The translations under genes were made by a program, and so were the position numbers. Of a stretch of 39,399 nt of DNA, positions 16,975-25,345 are shown in pieces (positions within the stretch are counted from its first letter, which is position 1; every line of letters starts with the position of its first letter). The notes beneath the pieces are model-generated. The model did no database searches, was not told the origin of the DNA, and was given only the letters and a program-made list of their open reading frames with translations. Where the stretch lies: contig CAMYIN010000105.1 in NCBI GenBank assembly GCA_947258495.1, forward strand, positions 1 to 39,399. Reading direction: 5' to 3'. The stretch is from an uncultured Gammaproteobacteria bacterium. GTDB lineage: Bacteria; Pseudomonadota; Gammaproteobacteria; Arenicellales; JAANXG01.

Positions 16975-18474
16975 ATGCACGGTTTTATTGAGGACGGTGC
17001 TTGGGATAACCTGCTACGCGAGATTCGCAAGAAGCGCTGCACACCGATTGTAGGGCCCCGAGTCGCGGAACACTTACTCGGCTCTCGCGCCGAAATAGCG
17101 GAGCGATGGGCAGATACGTATAAATACCCTCTAGATCCTAAGGATCGAAGCAATCTACGGCAAGTCGCTCAGTACGTTGAAGTCAAAAGAAGACGACGCG
17201 TACTTATAGATGAGCTCGTTGACTATTTATGTCGAGCGTTGCAAGAACGATATGGTGATATTCTCTCGGAGGTACAGCGCGAGGCGGAACCTAGTGAGCA
17301 GCTGCTTAACGCACTTATTAATGAGGTCGTCATTAACAAACAAAAAAGGGATCCTTATGACCCACATCTCATACTGGCAGAGCTTAAGCAGAACATATAT
17401 GTAACGGCGGCCTTTGGTAATCTGCTCGGCAGCGCTTTCGCTCAGAGCAAAATAGATCATGTGGTCGAGGCGTGTAATTGGAAGCGAGAAAGGGAATTTC
17501 AGAGCGTGTTCGACACAGATCCAAATTACAATCCCGATGAAAATCGTCCCCTGGTGTACCATTTGTTTGGGCGCATAAACGAATGCGATTCTTTGGTACT
17601 AACAGAAGATGATTACTTTGATTTTTTGATCTCAGTCTGCACAGAGACCGAACTTATTCCCACCAAGGTCTGGAAAGCTCTAACTGACACGTCTTTGTTC
17701 TTTGTTGGATTTAGAATCACGGATTGGGAATTTCGCGTGTTGCTCCGGCTTATTTCCAGCAGAGAATCAAAAGAAAAACTGAAAGACTTCGAGCATGTTG
17801 CCGTACAAGTTGATCCTAGCGCAGATGACTTTAAAAGTCCTGAGACAGTTCGAGAGTATCTGGGTAATTATTTTGGCGAACAGCTTTATGCGGTCAACAT
17901 TTATTGGGGGGAAATCGGCGATTTCATGCGCGAACTCAAGGCTCATTTAGATCAACCGTCAATTATGCCGGCGAAAGCCGGAGACCGACCAACCGCGCCG
18001 ATCAAGTTAGAGCAGCCTATCGATCTTGTTTACTCGTACGCGCATGGCGATGAAGATTTGATAAACGAATTGGATAAGCACCTGAGCACTCTAAAAGAAA
18101 AGGGCTGGATCCGTACTTGGCATGATCGCAGCATCAGGGGGGGCGAAAAGTGGGAGCAAGAAATCAACGAGAACTTCGATAAGGCCAAGATCATTCTGTT
18201 ACTGGTAAGCGCGGATTTTTTGTCGTCGGACTTTATCAGAATAAAAGAACTACCCCGTGCAATGGAAAGACATGAGAAAAATGAAGCATGCGTGATCCCG
18301 GTCATCTTGCGTGAATGCGATTGGGAGGAACATATCATCGGTCAACTCGAGGCATTGCCCAAGAGCGGTACGGCGATAACCTCCTGGGCAAACCGAGATG
18401 AAGCGTTCAAGCAGGTGGCGGAAGGAATTCGAGAGGTTATCGAGCGAATGGCAAGAGAGGATCACGCCGTGTAA
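16975..18474 (+). CDS. SIR2-like domain / TIR domain fusion, candidate defence effector
   Basis: A 499-aa cytoplasmic protein. Residues about 1-320 resemble SIR2-like (SIR2_2) domains of defence proteins: CTPIVGPRVAEHLLG as the nucleotide loop, LVYHLFGRINECDSLVLT followed by DYFDFL, and SLFFVGFRITDWEFRVLL. Residues about 349-465 form a TIR domain (IDLVYSYAHGDEDLINEL; WIRTWHDRSIRGG; IILLLVSADFLSSDF; CVIPVILRECDW). TIR domains of this kind cleave NAD+ or make cyclic signals; the likely catalytic Glu is E425 in IKELPRAMERHE. The SIR2 catalytic Asn and His positions look substituted (VTAAFGN; HLFG). AAGGA at 16963 sets the start. It precedes the STAND gene by 116 bp. Confidence 0.82.
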   Translation: MHGFIEDGAWDNLLREIRKKRCTPIVGPRVAEHLLGSRAEIAERWADTYKYPLDPKDRSNLRQVAQYVEVKRRRRVLIDELVDYLCRALQERYGDILSEVQREAEPSEQLLNALINEVVINKQKRDPYDPHLILAELKQNIYVTAAFGNLLGSAFAQSKIDHVVEACNWKREREFQSVFDTDPNYNPDENRPLVYHLFGRINECDSLVLTEDDYFDFLISVCTETELIPTKVWKALTDTSLFFVGFRITDWEFRVLLRLISSRESKEKLKDFEHVAVQVDPSADDFKSPETVREYLGNYFGEQLYAVNIYWGEIGDFMRELKAHLDQPSIMPAKAGDRPTAPIKLEQPIDLVYSYAHGDEDLINELDKHLSTLKEKGWIRTWHDRSIRGGEKWEQEINENFDKAKIILLLVSADFLSSDFIRIKELPRAMERHEKNEACVIPVILRECDWEEHIIGQLEALPKSGTAITSWANRDEAFKQVAEGIREVIERMAREDHAV

Positions 18475-18590
18475 TGAGACATCCAGCGCGCAAATCGGGA
18501 TGAGTCTATCGCGCTCAACCGGGGACGCTAGTTAAACCAGCTCGTCAATTATTGCAGGCACCTTACTCTACGTGGGTTTAGTGAGAACAT

Positions 18591-21218
18591 ATGCCGGATA
18601 GAACAGACACGCCTTACGTTGGGCCTCGAGCGTTTGTGCCGGGCGAGATACTTTACGGGCGAGACCCTGATGCCCGGGCATTGCTCGATCTGTTGATTGC
18701 AAATCGGATAGTGGTGCTTTATTCCCCTTCCGGTGCCGGCAAGACGTCCTTACTTCAGGCAAAGCTTGTTCCGACTCTCGAGGACGAGGAAAATCTCTCG
18801 GTCCTGCCCATTATGCGGGTGACGCATCCGAAGGCATTTCTCGAGGACCCGCGCAAATACAATCGGTATCTGTTCAGCGCATTATTGCATCTCGACTTGG
18901 ATTCGAATGATGGCCTTGGTGTACCTGATGAAGATCTAGCTCAATGGACGATGTCTGCTTATATGAAGCGGCGCGTGCCTGAATCAGAAAATACGGTGAT
19001 GATCTTCGATCAATTTGAAGAGATTCTGACCCGGGATCCTACAGACACGGATGACAAGCGAGAATTTTTTGAGCAAGTCGGCGAAACCTTACGTAACCAC
19101 CATCTTTGGGCAGTGTTCTCACTCCGAGAAGAATACCTGGGCGGATTCAAACCGTATCATGATGCCATACCGACGCGTTTCAGAAACACATTTCGTCTTA
19201 ACTTTCTTGAAAAGGGTGCTGCATTGGAGGCAATCCAGCGACCGGCGCGTGACTTCGGTGTAGATTTCGTCGATGCTGCTGCGCAGGCACTCGTCGATGA
19301 TCTGCGCTTGGTGCAGGTTTCTCGTCCTGACGGAGCACCCGAAACAAAGCTTGGACCCACGGTAGAGCCGGTCCAGATTCAAGTTGTCTGTCGCAATATA
19401 TGGGAGACTCCGCGATCCGATCATAACAAGATCACTATCGACGATTTCAAGGCTGTGAGTGTAGATAAGGCCTTGGCAGCTTACTACGCAAACGCCGTCA
19501 AAAGTGTCGCAGATGCGCACAAAGTAGAAGAGCGGTTTGTTCGGGAATGGGTCGATGAAAATCTCATTTCGGAGCGTGGAATCCGACTGCCGGTATTACA
19601 AGAACCGAACACGAGCAGGGGTCTGGATAACGACGTTATATCGGCATTGATTAACGAGTACGTCGTTCGGGAAGAAACACGTCACGGCGCTACGTGGTAT
19701 GAACTCACCCATGATCGAATGATCGAACCCATCCAAACTAACAATATCGCGTGGAAAGAAAGTAAATTGGCGCCATTTCAACGACAAGCGCAGGCATGGC
19801 AGCGGTCCGACCGTCCCGATCAACTATTATTGCGTGGAGGCGCGCTCAAAAGCGCTAACGCGGTTAAATCGAACTACACGCTTACTAAAACGGAGGAGAA
19901 ATTTCTGATATCGAGCGATGTGCAACAGAAGAAAAGGAGATTGCACAGCGCATTAGTATTTGGTTCCCCAGGAGTTGTGTTATTTGTGTCGGGATTTCTG
20001 TGGTATTCGTCGGAACAGGATAAATTCGAAACGGAGCAAGAAACTAAAGTGAAGTACGAGTTCATCCTACAGCAGGAGGCTTTGCATCAAACCGCCGGAA
20101 TGTTGATGCTTTCAAGCGAAGATGACGTCTCGACGGTGGGTTTCGATTCCACCAGCGGACGGTTGGTAACGGGCGGCAAGACTGGGCAGGTTAGAGTTTG
20201 GGATGTCACTGATCGAGCAAGGCCAAACTTCAGCATGACTAGTGAAGTGCCTGTTGACTATCAATGGACTTTGAGCGGCGACGTATACGAACTTGCATTT
20301 GCTCCGAGGAGCAATCGGGTAATAGCTGTTGTACGCGACAAAGATCGCAATAGTGCTGTCAAACTCTTTTCTGATATCACTAATCGAGACGTGGAACCCA
20401 GAAATCTGGTTTCCCTGGAGGGCGACGTCCTTTCGCTATCATTCAGTCCCGATGGCCGTTGGTTGGCTACCGCGACGAATACGGGTTCTGTCGTTCACCT
20501 CCACGATACTTCTGATCCGACCACCGAGCCTAGTCTTGTGGAAGAGACGGCTGTTGTCGAGACGCTTGCTTTCAGCCCCGATGGACGCTGGTTGGCGACG
20601 GCGACAGGTACCGGTTCTGTTGTACATCTCCGCGACATGTCCGATCTGACTGGGAAGGCGACTGTGGTGCAAGAAAAAGGTATTGTAAGGTCCTTGGCCT
20701 TCAGCCCCGATGGCCGTTGGCTGGCTACGGCGACGGACGCGGAGGATTTTTTCAATCTCCACGACATGTCCGATCCAACCGTGAAACCGGCAGTTGTGCA
20801 CCGGAAAGGCGTTATCACGTCCTTGGCTTTCAGTCCCGATGGTTGTTTTCTGGCCACAGCTATTCAAGATATACCAAGCAACGATAGTTCCATCAGTCTC
20901 TACAAAATGGGTTATCGTTCCGACTCGTCATCCGGGAAATGTGTCTCTTCCGGGACCGTTCCCTCATCAGATCCAATCTTTTCGCAGCGCGTGGCGACTA
21001 CAAGAATAACAACGACAGTCTTCAGTCCCGATGGGCGTTGGTTGGCGGCGATGATACCGGGTGAACATCGCGTCAAATTATGGAAAACGAACGATATGAA
21101 TCTTGAAAGTGGGCCCAATCTTTCGGGTAGTGGAGAGATTGAAGGATTGGCCTTCAGTTTTGACGGTAAAATGCTCGCGATTGCACAAGGGGGTGTACGC
21201 CTTTTCGTGCTGAAGTAG
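18591..21218 (+). CDS. nSTAND-type NTPase with transmembrane segment and WD40 repeats
   Basis: An 875-aa protein. It opens with YVGPRAFVPGEILYGRD, the entry to nSTAND1 domains. Walker A is SPSGAGKTSLL (about residue 44), Walker B VMIFDQFEEIL (about 136), and SLREEYLGGF follows as in STAND NTPases. A winged-helix-like part (WYELTHDRMIEPI) comes next, then one hydrophobic segment near 455-475 (VFGSPGVVLFVSGFLWY). The last ~370 residues are WD40 blades with FSPDGRWLATAT repeated; four begin exactly 129 nt apart (20442, 20571, 20700, 20829). STAND proteins switch by ATP-driven oligomerisation when the repeats sense a trigger. With the upstream SIR2-TIR gene it likely forms a sensor-effector pair (inference). 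Confidence 0.88.
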   Translation: MPDRTDTPYVGPRAFVPGEILYGRDPDARALLDLLIANRIVVLYSPSGAGKTSLLQAKLVPTLEDEENLSVLPIMRVTHPKAFLEDPRKYNRYLFSALLHLDLDSNDGLGVPDEDLAQWTMSAYMKRRVPESENTVMIFDQFEEILTRDPTDTDDKREFFEQVGETLRNHHLWAVFSLREEYLGGFKPYHDAIPTRFRNTFRLNFLEKGAALEAIQRPARDFGVDFVDAAAQALVDDLRLVQVSRPDGAPETKLGPTVEPVQIQVVCRNIWETPRSDHNKITIDDFKAVSVDKALAAYYANAVKSVADAHKVEERFVREWVDENLISERGIRLPVLQEPNTSRGLDNDVISALINEYVVREETRHGATWYELTHDRMIEPIQTNNIAWKESKLAPFQRQAQAWQRSDRPDQLLLRGGALKSANAVKSNYTLTKTEEKFLISSDVQQKKRRLHSALVFGSPGVVLFVSGFLWYSSEQDKFETEQETKVKYEFILQQEALHQTAGMLMLSSEDDVSTVGFDSTSGRLVTGGKTGQVRVWDVTDRARPNFSMTSEVPVDYQWTLSGDVYELAFAPRSNRVIAVVRDKDRNSAVKLFSDITNRDVEPRNLVSLEGDVLSLSFSPDGRWLATATNTGSVVHLHDTSDPTTEPSLVEETAVVETLAFSPDGRWLATATGTGSVVHLRDMSDLTGKATVVQEKGIVRSLAFSPDGRWLATATDAEDFFNLHDMSDPTVKPAVVHRKGVITSLAFSPDGCFLATAIQDIPSNDSSISLYKMGYRSDSSSGKCVSSGTVPSSDPIFSQRVATTRITTTVFSPDGRWLAAMIPGEHRVKLWKTNDMNLESGPNLSGSGEIEGLAFSFDGKMLAIAQGGVRLFVLK
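20442..20957 (+). repeat. 129-bp tandem WD40-coding repeats
   Basis: Four units within the STAND gene begin with TTCAG(T/C)CCCGATGG at 20442, 20571, 20700 and 20829, an exact 129-nt (43-aa) period with high DNA identity in the first ~40 bases. A fifth, out-of-period copy begins at 21021. This points to recent unit amplification. Confidence 0.8.
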
Positions 21219-21281
21219 AAACCAAGGACTCGGGAATTGCTGCAATGACTAGATAGCTTGCCCAACGAGGATTGATTCGCC

Positions 21282-21674
21282 ATGAAAGCTTGGCCGCTAG
21301 CATTACTTGTTCTTCTCTCAATGGTACCCGCAGTTAAAGCGTACGGTGTGTCTTGCGGTATAAATGAGTTCCGTGCTCAGTACTATCACGGAGATAATTT
21401 CACTGATTTTGACCATGAAAAGTGCGAATCTTCCATTAACACCTATATTCGGCGAGGATCCGTAATATGGAGGGGCTCTTTTCAGTTCAACAGCGGACAG
21501 CATACCTTCACCGCAAGAGCCCAAGATGGGCGCATCGGAGTTCGTGTCGATGGGAGAACCATCATTGATGGTTCTGGCTTTTTGGAGGGGCCTCTTTATG
21601 TAAGGGGCGGTTATCATGAGATTATAGTGCGTTTTTACGGCGGCCAGGGTGAGGTTTCTGTTAACTGGCGGTAG
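21282..21674 (+). CDS. secreted PA14-like domain protein
   Basis: A 130-aa protein with a clear signal peptide (MKAWPLALLVLLSMVPAVKA). The mature part resembles a small PA14 beta-barrel: RAQYYHGDNF, then WRGSFQFNSGQHTFTARAQD, GRIGVRVDGRTIIDG and YHEIIVRFYGGQGEVSVNW. PA14 domains often bind carbohydrates outside the cell. Three Cys may pair (SCG, HEKCES). GAGGA lies about 11 bp before ATG 21282. It follows the STAND gene by 63 bp in the same low-GC segment; whether it is part of that module is unknown. Confidence 0.78.
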   Translation: MKAWPLALLVLLSMVPAVKAYGVSCGINEFRAQYYHGDNFTDFDHEKCESSINTYIRRGSVIWRGSFQFNSGQHTFTARAQDGRIGVRVDGRTIIDGSGFLEGPLYVRGGYHEIIVRFYGGQGEVSVNWR

Positions 21675-21724
21675 CTGAAAATGTCACGCTTTCCCTCAGG
21701 AAAGGAACAAAAATAGAGAAAAAT

Positions 21725-21787
21725 GGGGGACAGATATATTTTCAGGATTGCGACGGGGTAATGGATGAGGTAATGGGACAGATTTTT
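21725..21787. repeat. GGGGACAG-type repeat, two half sites
   Basis: GGGGGACAGATATATTTT near 21725 and GGGACAGATTTTTC near 21775 are two direct, slightly changed half sites of the dispersed repeat. They lead directly into the multi-hairpin element. Confidence 0.5.
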
Positions 21788-21959
21788 CGCGGAACAAAAC
21801 CCCGTGCGTGAGCATGGGGATGGACGCGATGCCCGCACGGTATCGTGCGGGCCACGGATGAGGTCGGATGCGGCTCTGCCGACAGACGGCCGAGTCCAGT
21901 GTATCCCGGCGTAGCCGGGATGATTCCCCGCGCATGAGCGCGGGGAGATTCAATTTTCA
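21788..21959. repeat. multi-hairpin element, copy A
   Basis: A 172-bp element made of four stem-loops: CCCCGTGC-GTGA-GCATGGGG (about 21800-21819), GCCCGCACG-GTAT-CGTGCGGGC (21831-21852), ATCCCGGC-GTA-GCCGGGAT (21903-21921) and CCCCGCGC-ATGA-GCGCGGGG (21926-21945). An inverted copy lies at 34410-34580. Both borders (CGCGGAAC and CAATTTTC) are shared. Confidence 0.85.
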
Positions 21960-21994
21960 AGAAACGAACCTATCCACTTTTCGCCTTATCGCTA

Positions 21995-22756
21995 CTAGCC
22001 TCGGCCGATGTATGGCATTCGGGTCGCCATTATCGTCATGAACTGAACGTTGGTGTCGAGCGGTAGCGACGCCATCTGCAGAACCGCCTGAGCGACGTGC
22101 TCGACATCCATGACCGGTTCCGCGGCGAGCTGGCCGTTCGCCTGAAGCACCCCTTTGGGCATGTTTTTGGTCATCGGAGTTGCAGCGTTTCCAATGTCGA
22201 TTTGACTACATGCGATATTGTCGTCGCGGCAGTCGAGCGAAATCGACTTGGTGAGCCCGGTAATGGCGTGCTTTGTTGCCGTGTACGGCGCCGAAAAGGG
22301 TCGCGGCGTGTGCGCCGAAATAGAGCCGTTATTAATGATCCGGCCTCCTCTGGGGGTTTGCGTTTTCATAATGCGGATCGCTTGCTGAGCACAAAGAAAT
22401 GCGCCGGTGAGATTGGTGTCGACGGTGTTTTGCCATTGTTCGAAAGTCAATTCCTCCATCGGAACCGCCGGAGTGAACAGTCCGGCGTTGTTGAACAGCA
22501 GGTCGAGCCGGCCGAACGTTTTTTCGGCCTGCGCAAACAAACTCTTTACCTCGTCAGGATTGCCGACGTTGCAGGGTGCGCACAAAAAACGAGTCGAATA
22601 TTCGCCGGCTAGAGCAGCGGTTTCCTGCAGCGGCTCCGGACGGCGGCCGCTGAGCACCACCGAATAACGGTTCCTTGCCAGCGCCAGGCTCACCGCCCGG
22701 CCGATTCCGGTCCCGGCGCCGGTTACCAGCGCGACTTTGGTATTAATTTCCACCAT
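21995..22756 (-). CDS. short-chain dehydrogenase/reductase
   Basis: A 253-aa classical SDR using NAD(P)H to oxidise or reduce an alcohol/carbonyl. TGAGTGIG (about residues 15-22) is the cofactor loop and SGRR suggests NADP preference. NNAG is conserved. The catalytic Ser lies in NNGSISAHT and the YxxxK pair in YTATKHA. The substrate is not predictable. The start ATG 22756 has no clear ribosome site, and a REP-like hairpin begins just upstream (22774). The gene is isolated in a repeat-rich region; the upstream YbjQ gene is on the same strand. Confidence 0.92.
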   Translation of the reverse strand: MVEINTKVALVTGAGTGIGRAVSLALARNRYSVVLSGRRPEPLQETAALAGEYSTRFLCAPCNVGNPDEVKSLFAQAEKTFGRLDLLFNNAGLFTPAVPMEELTFEQWQNTVDTNLTGAFLCAQQAIRIMKTQTPRGGRIINNGSISAHTPRPFSAPYTATKHAITGLTKSISLDCRDDNIACSQIDIGNAATPMTKNMPKGVLQANGQLAAEPVMDVEHVAQAVLQMASLPLDTNVQFMTIMATRMPYIGRG

Positions 22757-22773
22757 AACATTAACCGAAATAA

Positions 22774-22817
22774 GGGGACGGATTTATTTTTCCCATTCCG
22801 AAAAATAAATCTGCCCC
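22774..22817. repeat. REP-like hairpin
   Basis: GGGGACGGATTTATTTTTC and GAAAAATAAATCTGCCCC form a near-perfect 18-bp stem around a 7-base loop. It lies between the YbjQ and SDR genes (both minus) and could end transcription of the former. Confidence 0.75.
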
Positions 22818-22841
22818 GTTTGATCTCGTTTGATCTGTTCT

Positions 22842-23162
22842 TCATTTTACGGTCACGGCCGTTCCGCTGACGCTGACCATCAGCATCCCACCTTGAGAAC
22901 CGACCGTTTCGTAATCGATGTCGATACCGACGATCGCGTTTGCGCCCGACTCCGTCGCCTGCTGGGACATTTCCTCAAATGCAATGGTGCGCGCCTTTTT
23001 CAATTCTTCTTCGTAGGCCGCCGACCTCCCGCCGACGATATCGCGGATACTTGCAAATATATCTTTGAATATATTTGCCCCTAAGATCGCCTCACCTGTC
23101 ACGACCCCATGGTATTTCGTAATGGTCTTACCTTGAATACTGGGTGTGGTTGAATGGATCAT
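22842..23162 (-). CDS. YbjQ/UPF0145 (DUF74) family protein
   Basis: A 106-aa protein of the YbjQ family, small soluble pentameric proteins often labelled heavy-metal-binding, with no proven role. Family blocks: [30 protein letters not shown], given here as [11 protein letters not shown] and [12 protein letters not shown], then [22 protein letters not shown] and the glycine-rich end. The length is normal (about 105). It is followed by the REP-like hairpin and the SDR gene on the same strand. Confidence 0.93.
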   Translation of the reverse strand: MIHSTTPSIQGKTITKYHGVVTGEAILGANIFKDIFASIRDIVGGRSAAYEEELKKARTIAFEEMSQQATESGANAIVGIDIDYETVGSQGGMLMVSVSGTAVTVK

Positions 23163-23356
23163 GATCTGTTTCTTTTCCTGTCGGTTTTTCTTGATAAGCA
23201 GACGACGAACGACACGTTAACGCAGCGGCCGTCAACATGGCAACTCGTCGGGATTTTCAGGATTGCCTTCGCGTAATCCGCCGGCGGCCGTCGATCTCCG
23301 AAACGCAACCCACCAATCGTTGCGGACAGCATACGTTCTATTAGTGGTTGCGCCTC

Positions 23357-25246
23357 TTACTCCGGCAGCCCGGCCTGCCGCAGCGCGTTCAAAAATCGTC
23401 GCATCACGGCCTCATCTCGGAATTGGCGCGCCTTGGCCAGATGCGAACCGCTTATATCGGGATTCATTAGCTGGACCTGCGTGATCTCCCACTCGGCATC
23501 TTCGGTCCGTCCGAGCTCCACGTAGCTGGCGGCCAGGAACAAGCGTGGATAGGTTACCACTTCGTTCCGCTCCAGCGCCTGTCGCAGATAACGAACCGCT
23601 GTTTCGTACTCGCCTTTCAAGTAGTAGGCGCGACCGAGGTTGTAGGGGTAGTCCCAGGTGTAAAAGGGATTCAGTTTCATGGCCTTGTGGATAAGGTCAA
23701 TGGCTTCGTCCGCGCGACCTAGCCGGCTGTTTATTAACGCGAGCAGGCCGTAGCCGTCTGCGTAGTTCGGCGCAAGCGTAACCGCCTGTTGCACGGTGGC
23801 CAGGGCCTGGTCCCACTCTCTGCGCTGCATATGGGTATATCCCAGGGCCCAAAAGGTCTGGGGCAGGGACTGGTCCAGTTCGACGCCCTTGCGCGCCAGC
23901 TCCAAAGCGCGATTCAGGTCCTCCACAGGTCTGTCGGCCCAACCTCGCGCATAGCTGAACACCAGGGTCACCGCATAGGCGCCGTAGGCCCGACCGAACG
24001 TGGGATCAATACCGATCGCCCTTCGGTAAAATTCCTGGGCCATCAGGTTGTCCTGTTTTGTGGATCCCTTGTAGCTTTCCTGGCCGCGCAAAAACAGATC
24101 GTAGGCCTCGAAGTTGCGTGTGGGTCTGGTGAGTAATTGGAGTTGTTGTTCGCCGCCGAGTTTTTCCATTAACGCAGCTGTGATCTTGCGAGTGATTTCA
24201 TCCTGTAGCGAGAAAATATCGCCCTGTTCACGATCATAGCGTTGCGCCTAAAGTTGGGTGCCGTCACCGGCGTCAGCGAGGTGCGTGGTAATACGCACGC
24301 GCGTACCCGATTTGCGGATACTGCCCTGAAGAACATACTGAACGCCAAGAGCTTTGCCGACTTTCTCCAATTTCACCGCTTTGCCCTTGTAAGTGAACGA
24401 GGAATTTCGATTAATGACCCGAAGATTCGATACTCTCGAGAGATCGGTGATGATGTCCTCACTGAATCCATCGCTGAAGTAGTCCTGTGTCGGGTCACCG
24501 CTCATGTTCGCGAACGGCAGCACGGCGATGGACGGCTTCTCGGGTACCGGGTCGGATACGTTTTCGACCGACGCCGGTTCAAGCTCGGGGGCCTGGCGCG
24601 TCATATAGACGACAGATGCGACAGCGAATATCGCCACGAGCGCCGCCGGGATTACGGTCCTTCTCCAGGTAGTATGGCTGCGGCCGGCCCCGGCGTACTC
24701 CGTTGCGGCGGCCTCGGGCCGCATGCGTACGCGGTAGACCTGTATCGGCTCGGCGATATTTTTGACTTGTCGAGCGCCGAGGTCAGCGAACTCCGAAGTG
24801 GCCTTGCCCTTGACCTGATCGAATACGGAACGCGACACGCAGATGCCCCCAGGTTCCGCCAGCCCTTCCAGGCGCGCCGCGATATTGACCCCATCGCCGT
24901 AGATGTCGCCGTCCTCGAGAACGATGTCGCCTGAATTGATCCCGACGCGGTATATGATTCGTTGGGCTTCGGGTTGCTGGGCCTCGCGCTCCGGCATGGC
25001 CAACTGAATCGTAACAGCACAGCGAAAAGCGTCTACAACGCTTGGAAACTCCACCAGCAGGCCGTCACCCGTGGATTTGACGATTCTTCCGTGGTACGCG
25101 GCGATGGTCGGATCAATCAGTTCTTTGCGGTGCAGATGCTGGCGTGCGAGCGTGCCTTCCTCGTCCTTCGCAATCAGGCGACTGTAACCGACCATGTCGC
25201 TGACCAGGATTGCAGCGAGGCGACGTTGCGTGCCTGGCGCTTCCAC
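23357..25246 (-). pseudogene. adenylate cyclase with TolB-like and TPR domains, split by one TAG
   Basis: A single frame of about 630 codons interrupted by TAG at 24250-24248. The N-terminal part is a class III cyclase (LVSDMVGYSRLI; STGDGLLVEFPSV; GDGVNIAARLEGLAEPGG). A membrane helix (ALVAIFAVASVVYM) follows, then a TolB/FlgO-like domain (SIAVLPFANMSGDPTQDYFSDG) and, after the stop, TPRs. Relatives read LWAERYDREQGDIF across the break; here it is L-stop-AQRYDREQGDIF, so TGG became TAG. The start is taken as GTG 25246 behind GGAG; a TTG at 25261 is less good. A second start at 24169 could yield only the TPR part. Either a pseudogene or an assembly error. Confidence 0.85.
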
Positions 25247-25311
25247 GGGAGCTCCTGTCAAAACAAGCTCTTTGTCTTTAGGTGGGTCATCTATTCTACC
25301 GCTGCGCGTAG

Positions 25312-25332
25312 AATAAGGGGACAGATTTATTC
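25312..25332. repeat. REP-like half site
   Basis: AATAAGGGGACAGATTTATT, one arm of the dispersed repeat, upstream of the broken cyclase gene and beside the end of the propeller pseudogene. Confidence 0.6.
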
Positions 25333-25345
25333 TTGAACAGTAATT

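Noticed and set aside
14888-24250. Alternative genetic code, because Trp codons appear as TGA or TAG
   Set aside because: TGA and TAG both end many intact genes here and TGG is used for Trp throughout; the changes occur in decayed genes.
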